NCBI GenBank assembly: GCA_011800155.1
Contig: CM022368.1
Location: 868,001-932,000, forward strand
Direction of reading: 5' to 3'
Origin: Flammulina velutipes
Lineage: Eukaryota; Basidiomycota; Agaricomycetes; Agaricales; Physalacriaceae
Length of the DNA stretch: 64,000 nt
Positions 22,101 through 33,922 of this stretch are shown here, in pieces. The translations under genes were made by a program, and so were the position numbers. The notes beneath the pieces are model-generated. The model saw only the letters and a list, made by a program, of their open reading frames with translations. It was not told where the DNA came from and did no database searches. The number at the start of each line of letters is the position of its first letter. Position 1 is the stretch's first letter.

Positions 22101-25100
22101 GTCGTCTCTTGTCACATATTTTGTGAACGAAAGCCTCAATCGACATCTCGGCTTGAGCGCTTGTATGGATGCAATAGCAGAAAAGGTGGGTCCAATTCAT
22201 TGAGCAAATCTTCATCCTGCTGACGATATACTGTTAGGTCATCCGTGAATGTGTCGGCGATCTCAATGTTCAAGCTGCCCAGCAGGCACTACCGGAAGTT
22301 TTATCTTCGGAACTCAAGAGCTTACTGATTGGAAGCACTCATCGTGTGGAGAAAGCTAGGGATATTGCATCCAAGTTCCTGAACCGGCTCATCTCGTCAT
22401 TCCCATCGTTGATGTGCGACCCACCGCTGGTGTTTGCCATCCTTGAAGTCCTCACCCTCTTACGACAATCCTGTGAAAACGAGTTTACAGACGAGGCAAG
22501 TCTTTGAGTGATGATTCTTGTGCATGGTCTTGACTGAATGTTTGGCATAGTACAACCCTGTCTACGAGTTCACTTCGACACGAGCAGGCATCACGCTACA
22601 GCTGTCTGATAATTACAAGACCCGTAATGAGATACTCGCACAGCTGCAACGGAATGCCACCAGTTGGTTCGAGCTTGCTCTCGGCCGCGCACCTCTAGAG
22701 TTACAATCGACGCTACAGGTAGCTCTCACTTCCAGTACGTTGAGAATCGTGACTGATTTTAACTCATAGAAATACCTTGTTGTCCACCAGTCGGCGGTTG
22801 GAATTGAAGGTGCTGAGCTCGGGGCTTCTATCGCTGAGCAATTTGGCAAGGCCATTGGACCTGTTCAAAGGCAACTTAGTGAGCTATGTAAGAATTTGCT
22901 CTGCACTGACTTCTAACATCCTTACAGCTTCGCTTTCTCTTTTGTCTGGTCGTAAATTGGACCGCTCCCAGATCCTTGCCACCCAGATCGCCAGTAAGGG
23001 CTATTTTTCTGGAGAGGCGGCGGGTGTGCGCCTTGCTGGTCAATCAGGTATGATTCGTGTTCTCAGTTTATGTAGTCGCTAATTGAATCAAAGGGGCTGA
23101 CAAGTTGGACAAGTTACCTCCGGCGATGGCGCCTTCGAACGAGGTGCAGGCTCTCAAGACGAAGTTGGCACACTCAATAGACGAAATACGGACCAAGACT
23201 AGTACGCTCACTGTCAAGGACCTGAAGCGGCTACTCTTTCGCTGCGCAGCTATCTTGATATCGATGTCAGAAGTAAGTAGGGTTTAAATGTTACCCTTCT
23301 TAGCTCACCATTTCTCCAGTACGACTACGAACTTCTACATTACCTGGTTGCACTTCCGATGGAGGTTTCAACACCGGCTGCAATATCTTCTGGCATCGAA
23401 GCTTGGACATGGGTCATTTCAGAGAAGACAGATATCGAGATTGCGCTTATGACCGAATTGTTGGCATCCTGGACTGAAACTATACGGCAGGAGAAAGGGA
23501 TGTTCTCAACGTCGATGAAGTACGCGTTTCTCTCGCCATGTCCCAGTGCTTGACGCTGATCCGAGTCCAAGTTATGCCGACCCCTTTTTGTCACCTGTAG
23601 GCTATAGCCCCACGGAGAAGGATGAAATCGATCGGGAAACAAGCAATGCGCGAAGGCTACTGTCCCCACATGCCTTGGTTATCAAGATGCTTCTGAGCCG
23701 ATTGCAAGCTGCTAGATATCGTCGACCTGGTCTCATGTTCATCTTGCAGCAACTCGTACTTCGTTCTGCCAGAGCTCATAAGACTATGAGGTGCGTAGAT
23801 AGTACTCTCTCGTTACGATGGCGGGACTAATTCTGGTTCTTTAGCACTCATCCTTTGGCTCGGGAAGTCAGATTCTCCTTCTTGTTATTCGGATTTGAGA
23901 CGCTACGAAGCTCTCATCTTGACTCTTTCTGTGAGGGTGAGATGCGAGAAGATCTGTACACATGTGCATATTCCTGGTTTGCAGTCAGGCCACAGTACGT
24001 GACTATCTCTGCTATCATAGTGCACCCTCTAAGCTTCCAGGTGGTCTTTTGGTGCCGACCGAGTGCAATTGAATGCGGATATCAAGGTCCTTTCTGAGTT
24101 CTTGTCCTATCTGCAGCACGACGCGGTGAGGGCGAACTCTGTGATATCAAGCCTGGCTCCTACTCAGGTGCCTTCTCGCACGTCACGTATGTTTCGCACA
24201 CATTTCTCATTTCGTGAAGCTGAACTTTTGAGATAGACTACGTTGCGAGGCTACGCCAGATGAATTTACCTCTCAGGCTTCTCATCGAGAACGAGATATA
24301 TCGCCTAGACGTATGGGCCAACCCGACCAACGACCCAAGACGTGGCATAGACCATGTCACCGCTACATCGTACGCAGATGTAAGCACCCGACGCATTCTA
24401 AGGCGACGCGGCTCACGTTATCAGGTTCCTTGGTCTTCGGTTGTGCGCACGGCATGGCAGATAAACCCAGCTATAGCAGTCCATATGTCAGAGCGGTTCA
24501 AGATACCCATCGTACGAGCTGAAGTTGGGAGATTGGTTCGGTCCAACACTGTGGAGGTGCTCGATGTTCCAGAGGCGATACCTTTCTTTGTGGAGGAGCG
24601 AACGAATACCTCCTTCCACCGTGATCTCAAGGTTGGGTTCCTGGCACTTACCAACTCACATTCTAACACTCAACCTGTAGCTGCTCCTTCTATGGGCACC
24701 TGTGCCTCCTGTGGTCGCAATCACGTTCTTCGAACCTAGGTTTGGCAACGACCCTATGGTTCTGCAATACGCACATCGTGTCCTTGAACAACATCCCGTC
24801 GATCTGACGTTTTTCTACGTACCACAAGTAGTACAGGCTCTACGATACGACGAGCTTGGCTATGTCTCTCGATTCATCTTTGAGACAGCAAAGATCTCCC
24901 AACTCTTTTGCCATCAAATTATCTGGAATATGAAGGCCAATTGCTTCAAAGATGATGCTGGTGAAATTGTAAGCCTCAGCCTACGAGACTACTTTTCGTC
25001 GAAACTAATGCGACGTCTAGGAAGATCCCATGAAGCCGACACTGGATACAATGACCGCTTTAGTCGTCGACTCACTTTCTGGAGACGCCCGAACGTTCTA

Positions 25101-26571
25101 TGATCGTGAATTTGGATTCTTCCACGAAGTTACCTCAATCTCTGGAAAGCTAAAGCCTTTTATCAAGAAGACTAAGCCCGAGAAGAAGGTCAGTAGATCA
25201 TTGCAACCATGGAAGCGATATTGACTGGCACATAGGCAAAGATCGATGAGGAAATGGCAAAGATCATAGTAGACGTTGGTGTCTACCTGCCCAGTAATCC
25301 AGATGGCAAAGTTGTGGACATCGACAAGAAGTCTGGAAGACCTTTACAGAGTCATGCAAAGGCAAGTAATCCTACGTCATTCATTTCTCGCGCTCACATT
25401 TTTTCCTTCTGCTGTAGGCTCCGTTCATGGCGACCTTCAAAGTGCGAAAGGAAAGAGTTACAATCAACACAGACCCCGATTCTTTGCTCGACGGGGAGGG
25501 ACTTGGCGTCGAAATCCGGGAGGAGTACGACATTTGGCAGCAGGCGATCTTCAAGGTTGGCGACGATTGCAGACAGGACGTTTTAGCACTACAGATTATT
25601 GCCATGTTCAAGAACATCTTCACCAAAGTCGGCCTCACTCTGTACCTCTACCCATACAGGGTGACCGCTACGGCTCCTGGAGTGTGTTTCTATCTCTTTC
25701 CATTCATCAACGCTGACACGAGTATAGTGTGGCGTCATCGACGTTGTACCAAACGCAACTTCTCGAGATGAAATGGGGCGTGCGAAGGTTAACGACCTTT
25801 TGGACTTCTTCGTGGCCAAGTATGGTGGCCAAGATACCGTGGCATTCCAGAAAGCACGCATGAACTTCATTCAATCGATGGCTGCATACTCCGTCGCTTG
25901 CTATATCTTGCAAATCAAGGATCGACACAACGGAAATATCATGATTGACGGGGAGGGTCATATTGTGCACATCGGTGAGTTTCTGGCTGGCCTAATGGTG
26001 ATTATCATATTGAACTAGCATAGATTTCGGTTTCCTGTTCGACATAGATAAGTTCTTGTTAGCGTTCTGCTCGAAATTTTCACTAACGATGTTTTCTCTT
26101 TTCTCTACGTCCTGGAGTGAGTCCTTCATCATGTGCTAGATCGGCAATACTCATTGAATTCTAGGGTGTCAAGTTCGAGGCGTCATCTTTCAAGTTGAAC
26201 CATGAGATGGTTATTCTCATGGGCGGACGATATTCACAGGGTTACCAACTATTCCAGCATCTCACGGTGAAAGCCTTCCTTGCCATTCGCCCTCACGCAG
26301 ATCAACTGGTCAGTACAGTACAGTTGATGCTGGACACAGGATTCCCCTCATTCAAAGGAGAGGGCACGATCAAGCGTCTGAAGGATCGGTTTGCGCTTGC
26401 GCTCAACGAGCGTCAAGCTGCGGAGCATATGATGGCTACCATCAAGAACGCTCACGAGAATGTCCGCAGCACCGTTTATGATGAGTTCCAGAGGGTGAGC
26501 TTCTTTTCGAGTTTATGTGGCGCCCATGCTCATTTGAACTATAGATGCAAAACGGGATACCATATAAGTAA
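19104..26571 (+). CDS. STT4: Phosphatidylinositol 4-kinase alpha (STT4/PI4KA)
   Basis: This kinase makes PI4P at the plasma membrane. The first coding exon is only 8 nt (19104-19111). Intron 19112-19158 then leads to '[14 protein letters not shown]', giving the family-like 'MDFLELNIHQ' start. About 20 or more introns break the long helical N-terminal region. One recognised block is '[17 protein letters not shown]', another '[17 protein letters not shown]'. The C-terminus has the PI-kinase core '[16 protein letters not shown]' (about 25550), '[19 protein letters not shown]' and catalytic loop 'KDRHNGN' (25919-25937). The metal-binding '[10 protein letters not shown]' is split by an intron at about 25972-26023. 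The final exon gives 'MQNGIPYK', the typical family end. Nothing suggests inactivation. Confidence 0.93.
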
Positions 26572-27076
26572 AGTATAATACAGGTTGTCGGGGCTAATAT
26601 TTATAAGGGGACATACGTGCAACATTAATGAATCACTGCGCATTGCTGAAAAGCTAATCTCATTCGTCAAGCAGCCAAATGTGGCGTCTCGCAGTCCTCA
26701 GATCCGCAATTTCTGATACGACAGAGCTATGCTGAAAACCTGATACATGTAAGCCTTCACAAGCATGAACGAACGCCGATATCTAGTTTGCTAGTTTGCA
26801 TTACGCAGTACTCCGGGTAGGTATTGCGCCGTTCTCAGCCTATTTACAGTCGATTGCAACAGAAGAACTCCGAATGGTAAGTTGTACAACAAAACAGGCA
26901 ATGGCGGGATCGGCGGCCTTGAGCTTGAGCATGAGGGCCAATGATCTTCAATACTCTGATTCATACCTGCATGGATCTGCACTTCGGAGCCGAGTCTCGT
27001 GACCGTGGTGTTATATAGGACGATTTGCCCCTGATCTCTGTCGCGTCTTTTCCTTCTCTTCCTTCTCACACCCAGT
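26572..27076. promoter_or_regulatory. Upstream region of the Argonaute gene with TATA box
   Basis: This 505-bp spacer holds no supported gene. A TATATAG element at 27012-27018 is followed by a pyrimidine-rich leader (about 27040-27070) just before the Argonaute ATG, the usual layout of a fungal core promoter. Confidence 0.55.
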
Positions 27077-30000
27077 ATGGCAGGCAGGGAAGTGAGCGTT
27101 ACAACGAACTGCTTTGCAGTTACCCGGTCTGTACTACATCCATTATATTTAAAGATACTCATCCGTGCTTCCAGATTACCTACAAAAGAATATTATCAAT
27201 ATGACGGTCAGTACACCTCGCCGTGGTTTTATGCTCACACTAATTGTCTGACACTCTAGTTGGTGAGTATGCTGCAATTCTAGCTAGGCGTTACTCAATC
27301 GATACCTCCCAGTCATTTTCCCCGAGACGAAGATCTTCCGCAAGCGTCAAGAAGTGATGCAGCGATTGCAGAACAAAGTTGCGCCAAATGTATTCAATCC
27401 CAAGGCTCTTTACGATGGAAATGCGATTCTTTATGCCTCCCATCGCCTGAGACTTCCGGGAGGCGGCAGTGGAGCAGTGTGTATTCTTGCAGTTTGACTG
27501 TGATAACTTATCTGACCACGCCTTTACAGTACCTCGTCGATTTATCTGACGTCCAAAGGACGGTTCCTGTAGACGAAAACACGAGAGGCGTTGTCAAGGT
27601 TGTCCTTACCCGAACTTCTGGAGCTACCATCCGTCCTTCGTTCGTTTCTTCAGTACCGCTCATGCACCGTAAAATTAATCCAAAACATCAGAGACATAAA
27701 GGCTCTTATGAGCGATCGAAGGATCACGGCTAAGACGGCTACAGCGTTAAACTTGCTCCAGCTAATCATCAAGCAAGCAACAAACGAGTTAGTTTTGATT
27801 CTTTGATTCTACCTCATCCCAAGTCAACCACATTTACAGAAAATTTCCGCATAACCCCCGAGCATTCTTCAGTGATTCAGGCAAGAAGATGATTCCTGGA
27901 GGTCTTGAGCTGTGGCGAGGATTCTTCCAGTACGTGTCTGCGTTGTAAATGCCCGCTGGTGCTAACCTAGATTTTCTCAATTCAAGATCAGTTCGACCTA
28001 CCCTCGACCAAATCCTTGTGAACATCGATACATCTATTACAGCTATGTATCAAAGCGGGCCGGTAATCGATGTCGCTTTGGCTTTCCTGGGAGAGCGAGA
28101 CGTTCGTGCTCTAGCACTGCGAGAGAACGATGTTCGCTTCCACGAATTAGAAAGGTTCTTGAAAGGTTTGTTGATCTATGTTGACCATTTAGGTCGACGC
28201 ACCAAGGTCATCAGAGGCCTTGTGTATAAGGGAGGGAGCTACCAATTTGACAAAGATGGACGTACTTTGACAGTCGCTGTACGCATTGTTACGCTCATGT
28301 CTCATCATGATCCTAACACTACTCTTCTTAGGAACACTTCCGGTCTGCACATCGTCTCCAGACGAGATTCCCCGACGCTATTGGCATCTTATTGTCCGGA
28401 AAGAACGCTCCGCGCGCAAATGTCGTCCCAGTGGAATTTTGCAAAATTCAGCCAGGCCAATTGTACAAGAAGAAGTTACCAAATCATCTCACTAGCGAGA
28501 TGGTATCGTTTGCGACTATCGCGCCGGGTGATAGACTACGAGCCATCCAAACATCGGGAGACGGTAGGAGTTTGGCGTCACCCGTGGGTTTTTGCTTAGT
28601 TTTGTCACGGTAAGGCTTGATACTGACTTGGCTCCCAGATCATGGGATACGGTGCTTCAGAGTATGTCGTTGAGAGTGGTATGCAGATATCTTCCTCACC
28701 ACTTGCGGTGAGGGGCAAGATTCTGAATACACCCGAGGTCCACATGGCCATGTCAGTCGTAAGTTCGCCATTATCTCTCAAACTTCCGGCTAGCTAACTG
28801 AATTATCAAGCAACCTCGGGACGGGGCATGGAATATGAGGGACCAGAGGGTCAGGCAGGCCGCTACACTTGAAGTGTGGGGGGTCATCAACTTCATTCCA
28901 AATTACCCCGAAGCACAAGCCCAGCGTCATGCTCAGGATCTCCATCGCCAGATGACAAAAATTGGTGTGTTCCATTTCATGATGCTAATATCATAAATCT
29001 CATCCCGTTGACAGGCATGAGTGAGTGACGCCGATCGTTCGTCGTCGCGAATTAGCAGTTTTTCTTATGTCTTGTTTGCAGCCGTCAAACCTCCAACAGC
29101 GTTTATCAATGGGAATGGTCAGAATGTCCGCGCCGTAAGTCATGCATGTTTATGTGTTTACAATCACTGACGTCTCTCTTTAGTCCCTCAACTCGTTGAT
29201 GGGGCAGATCCACTCAATTTGCGGCCATTCTGCACAATTACTGGTCGTCTTGTTTCCGAACAAAGGGGACATCATCCGCAATGAAGTTAAACGATGGGGG
29301 GACGTGGAACACGGTCAGTTGCAAAATCGCACTGTACCGCAGGTAGCCTTTGCTAATATTTCTATCAAGGTATTCTTACCCAGCATATGAAAGGGGACAA
29401 GCTACAGAGAGCCAATGATCAGTACTTTGCCAACGTCGCCATCAAGTATGTCCTCTAGCTTCCAGTCTCTATTTTTTCTCACGATCTCGTAGGATCAACG
29501 CGAGGTTTGGAGGGATTAACCATATCGTACGATCCCCAGCATTCACGTCTCTCAGCAGAAAGCCTTTCATGATCATGGGTGAGCAGGCCTGAAGTAAGAT
29601 TTTTCGGCGTCTACTTAACAATTCGCAGGTGCCGATGTATCACACAGCTCTCCTGGCGCACTAAGGCCGTCAATAGCTTCCTTGGTCTGGTCTCAGGATG
29701 CCGATGCGACAAAATATGTGGCGTATACAAGCGTGCAGAGCCCACGGACCGAAATGATCGCGGATTTGACCCCGATGGTTAAAAAGGCCATCCTCAAGTT
29801 TGGCGCCAAGAATCCTGTACCAGAAAACATATTGTTCTATCGGGACGGCCTCTCAGAAGGAGAGATTGACGCAGTGGGTCGAAGAGAAGTCGCTGCTGTC
29901 CAGCAGGCCATTGATGAGATCTGGAAAGAGAAGGGAATGGATGCTAGGAGGCAAGCAAAGCCGAAAGTTACTTTCTTAATTGTGGCGAAACGGCATCATA

Positions 30001-30707
30001 TGCTGTTTTTCGGTGACAGGAAGTACGTGGTGCTCATTCTCAATTACGGCCTGACTAACAATCTATGTAGCTCTCAGGATGTTGACAGGACGGGAAACCT
30101 GAAGGCAGGATTTGTGACGACACACGGCGTCAACAGTCCTCTGTTCAACGATTTCTACCTCCAGAGCCATGCTGCAATCAAAGGAAGTGAGTGGTCACCT
30201 TCACCCTACGGTACGCAATTTCGCTGATTGCTTAATCGTCAGCCGCGCGCTCAGGTCACTACATTGTGCTGAGGGACGACATCTTTGGCAACAACCAAGA
30301 TATGTAGGAAGTTCTTTCCATCTTGCGACCGCTTCTCATCGTGCTATATCTCCAGGATACAGGAATGCTCTTTTGCATTGTGTCACACTTACGCCAAAGC
30401 AACGCGTTCTGTGTCAATACCCACGCCAGTCTACTGTATGTCGGCCTGTCTTACTATTTGTAGCGTCGTTACTAATATTCCGACTCGTAGATGCTCACGT
30501 ACTATACTATCTCTGCCCAAGTAGAACGTACTGATCTTCTTATAGGTAGTTTGCACGCGCGCGGCATTCCACTTCGCAACTGACTTGCGCTTTGATTCTG
30601 ATGATGGGGCCTCGAACCATAGTGGGGACATTTTCGACCTTGATGCATGGCAGAAGCATTGGAAGCATGTTAATCCGAAGATAAACACGAGTATGTATTT
30701 CTTGTAA
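27077..30707 (+). CDS. AGO: Argonaute (RNA silencing, slicer-type)
   Basis: This is a guide-RNA-directed nuclease with N, PAZ, MID and PIWI regions. It starts 'MAGREVSVTTNCFAVTR', continuing after an intron as 'LPTKEYYQYDVVIFPE', which includes a 3-nt exon at 27260-27262. The linker has 'LFLERDVRALALRENDVRF'-like sequence. PAZ contains 'HFRSAHRLQTRFPDA' and 'VVPVEFCKIQPGQLYKKKLP'. MID has 'LLVVLFPNKGDIIRNEVKRW'. PIWI catalytic residues are visible: D in 'IMGADVSHSSPG' (about 29632), D in 'ILFYRDGLSEGE' (about 29840) and H in 'RSGHYIVLRDD' (about 30252). 'THGVNSPLFNDFYLQSH' and 'FHFATDLRFD' follow. It ends 'INTSMYFL', the canonical Argonaute terminus. The short N-terminus lacks the usual Gly/Arg-rich tail. 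At least 15 introns. Confidence 0.94.
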
Positions 30708-31409
30708 ATGTAGCCTGTAGGTTCTAGTGTATTATGTATTTTATTGTAATGTGGCGCATGTCGGTCGTTCATGCTGATGAGATCAGAACACTCAACGTTC
30801 TTCTTGTCCAATTCAAGAGATAAAGGTTCATGCACATGGTAAAGTGTCGCTTGTATCTAATTCCAGAGATTGTTATCATCGTTTTATCGTATACGTACTT
30901 ACGAACAATGTTTCAAGAAATAATAGAATAAACCTTCACACGACCTTCAAACCCGTGCAACGCGTACCAATTGCTCGACCGGCACGGTCAACTCTGGGCA
31001 ACTTGGTTAGCTCTTGTAATCGGCCCGAGCGAGTTGCGAGTCCCCGTCAACCTTACCCTCGTCAGCGTTCTAGGCGTCGCTTGAGCTCTTCAATTCTTGA
31101 CTACAACCCAGGTTCATTCGACAGGAGCTCATGATCTTCTTTCTCTGTTTTGAATCAGCTTCGAACCATCTTAATGCCCCTGCAGATGCTCAGACTAAGG
31201 GGCGTGGAATCGCAGGATGTTTAGAAATCATGATCAGGCCGTATCCGCCTATCCATACTTGGGCATTGCTAGGGTACTTAAAAGCGCAACTCTTCGATGG
31301 ATTTACTCCACCTTTCTTCCCTCCTTTGTTCGGAGCCCTTGTACATTCCTGCTAGTCGCCCCCACTCGTTTTTTCATCCTTTCAACGCGACTACTGTTGG
31401 TTTTACGAC
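30708..31409. other. Intergenic spacer
   Basis: This is the 3' flank of Argonaute and the promoter of the glycosidase-like gene. No supported gene lies here. A pyrimidine-rich stretch precedes the next ATG (about 31300-31400). Confidence 0.5.
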
Positions 31410-32736
31410 ATGGCTTTCAACGTCTCTTCTATCCTCACCTCTGCGGTTCTCAGTGCCGCCTTTCCTTTCAACCCCGGCTTCGACATCCACGCCGTGGCGA
31501 ACAAGTCTGTCTACCTTCCTTCCCACTCCTGGGAGTATGGCGCCGAAACGGTCGCTCTCCTCGAGTTATACAACCCCGCCCTTAGCGTGTATGGACCTGC
31601 GCCTTTCCCCGTTCCGCTTCTTCCTGTTGATTCGGTATTCGCCATGAGAAAAGGCGTTGATTGGATCGTTCTAGGGGAAGGCGAGGATGGGCTTAGTGAA
31701 GGAGATGGCGCTACAGGCGATCCCGCTTCCCTCGGAGTCATTGCATGGTTGATTGGGAAGACACAGAAGGAGTACGCTGTCGGTGCCCAGGAAGAGGTGT
31801 CATATCTTACAGAAACTGCGCCTCGATGGCTCGAAGGTGCCGGAGCTGGTGCTATCAGCCAACGGGCTGACGTCCCAGAGCTATGGTGAGTTTCCTTCCT
31901 TTTTAGTATCCACAGAGGCTAATTATTGTTGTAGGGCTGATTTTGTTTACATGGCACCTCCATTCCTCGCCTACTACGCAGCCGACACTTGGAACGAGAC
32001 CCTCCTCTTGGAGTCGTACAAGCAGTGCGAGTACTACCGCGCCGTGTTGAAGAATGACGCTTACGCCGACGAACCATACTACGGCGTGTGGCATCACATC
32101 ATCGGGCCTCAATCGCAGGAACTTGGACTTTGGTCGACTGGGAACGCGTGGGCAGCAGCAGGCATGGCACGCGTCTTGGCTACCATTATGCGTGCGCCCG
32201 TCGCGTATGGTGCTAGCTGGAAAGACCAAGCCGTCAGCGACCTCACGTCCTGGATTAAAGAAATCGTCGACGGTGTCATCGGCTCGGGGCTGGAGAATGG
32301 CATGGTACTCAACTACATGGACACGGACGGGTCCATCGTGGAAGGGCGTATCTATCCCGAGCTTTCTGGCTCCACGTTGATCGCCAGTGTCTGCTATAGG
32401 ATGGCGCTCTTGCAGCCTCAGGCATTCGGCAACTCGTACATCGAGTGGGCTGAGATCATACGCGGAACTCTCGCCGGTACAGACCCAGCTGGGTATCCCC
32501 ACGTCAGCAAGGACGGCATCATCGCTCCTACTGTCGACCCTCTGAACTGGTTCTCGACGGAGCCGTATACCGCTGGTAGTCCCGAAGGCAACGCGTTTGT
32601 CGTGATGATGTACGCGGCGTGGAGGGACTGTATCTTGGCTGGGAAGTGCCATTACAGCGGAGGCCATGGTGGCCAGGATGGTGAGTACTCAGGCCAAGGT
32701 AGCAGGCGTCATCTCGCGCGCACTCATTCGCACTAA
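31410..32736 (+). CDS. Secreted six-hairpin glycosidase-like protein (GH88/GH105-related)
   Basis: Two exons with intron 31886-31934 give about 426 residues. The N-terminus 'MAFNVSSILTSAVLSAAFP' is a signal peptide. Characteristic segments are 'MAPPFLAYYAADTWNETLL', 'YYGVWHHIIGPQSQELGLW' and 'STGNAWAAAGMARVLATI'. Further along are 'GMVLNYMDTDGSIVEGRIYPE' (about 32300) and 'SKDGIIAPTVDPLNWFST'. The Trp/Gly-rich 'W.TGN.WAA.GM' block is shared with unsaturated glucuronyl/rhamnogalacturonyl hydrolases (six alpha-hairpin toroid). Exact activity is uncertain, and fungal members are often listed only as six-hairpin glycosidase-like. The last 20 or so residues after 'GGHGGQDG' may be read-through of an unspliced intron (a GTGAGT occurs there). 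Confidence 0.72.
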
Positions 32737-33011
32737 AATGTTGACTTTTTCTCATCTTGTTTCTTACACACACATATTGTAATCCCACTATCATTTATTT
32801 ATTTATTTCTGTTACATCGATGTCAATGAACCAAGCTATCTAAACTTTACACTTCAAGCTTCAAGGTCAAACTTACAAGTGCACGCTACTGAACGGAGGG
32901 GTCGGGCCGGGAAAGTTAGAAAAACCTTATAAGCCGGGTTTGCGTCTGTTTGTCACCTCAGTCTTTTTCACTGACCACCACAGATCTTCCTTCGGAGTTG
33001 CTCTCGATGCG

Positions 33012-33542
33012 ATGTCGGTGGCGACGTTGACGGTTTTGCCGCGTCCTGCGCGCTTCCCTACGTTACTCCCGCCAACGCCTCGCGTCTTACCACAGCCATT
33101 GCCCAAGAAGTCGAGCTATGGTCACCTCAAGGCTCACAGAGATCTTCAGAAGGAGCTCGAAGACCTCAGCGAGGAGGAAATTGAGGTGGAAGAGATGGTT
33201 AGTAGTTCTTTCTTTTCTTTTATCTGTTGCCTAATTTTTTCTCCAGAACACGGCGATTCACACCAGAGGGTACTCGTACCTCGTCCCCATTGGTCGTAGC
33301 CTCACTCAGAAAGAAGAGAAGGCCGATGTACGTTGTTGGTTTTCCTTCGCTATCCTCTCATCACTCATCGTGCACCTCAGGCTGGCGAATCGGGTGACGA
33401 CGACGGGCCTGACAGTACAGACGGCGACGAGGATGATGAGGAAGAGGAAGAAGAAGAAGAGGAGGAACCTGAAGAGGACATGGACGCCGACCTCGAGGAC
33501 TTGGACGGTGATCCCGATGTGCCAGAGGACGTGGAAATGTAG
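33012..33542 (+). CDS. APC15: Anaphase-promoting complex subunit 15 (APC15/Mnd2-like)
   Basis: This is a small acidic APC/C subunit involved in checkpoint-complex turnover. Three exons with introns 33198-33246 and 33328-33380 give about 142 residues. After a Pro-rich start comes 'HRDLQKELEDLSEEEIEVEE'. The signature 'YSYLVPIGRSLTQKEEK' corresponds to the 'NLVPIGK' of human APC15. A long Asp/Glu run (about 33410-33540) forms the tail, as in the family. The start 'MSVATLTVLPRPARFPTLL' also resembles APC15 N-termini, where a 'P.LFPR' patch binds the complex. Confidence 0.85.
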
Positions 33543-33922
33543 CCTCCCATCAGGTAAGCTTCGTTTTCCTTTGCATCCTGGATGATGAAATCAGTTACGG
33601 ATGTTGAGTCAATGACTCGCTTGTCCGAGAGCGCAAAACCGTGTGGATTATTCCGTTGCCTTCCTTCTTACTCTCTCCTTCCTTTGCTTTGTCTTAAACT
33701 TCTTCTGACAATCTCCTTCCAGATTCGTAGAGGTCGTCCTTTTAAAGTTATAGCTGTATCCGGTATTGTAAATCATTGAACTGTATCATAATAAACGCAC
33801 TTTTGAACCCTTCTTCTCGGTCTGATTTATCTCCTTCTCGAATATCGTCCTGTCACACAACCTTTGAATCAATTTAAATGTACACACTAAAATTACACAA
33901 CCCGGCTATCGTCTTTGACCGT
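33543..33922. other. Intergenic spacer
   Basis: This is the presumed 3' UTR of APC15 (an AATAAA-like 'ataataaacg' near 33787) and the promoter of DPB4. No gene is seen. Confidence 0.5.

Noticed and set aside
26791..27162. 123-codon minus-strand frame upstream of and overlapping Argonaute
   Set aside because: It overlaps the TATA box and start of Argonaute and shows only low-complexity basic residues; no gene features.
31903..32667. 254-codon minus-strand frame
   Set aside because: It is antisense to the well-supported glycosidase-like exon; codon periodicity of the plus strand explains it.
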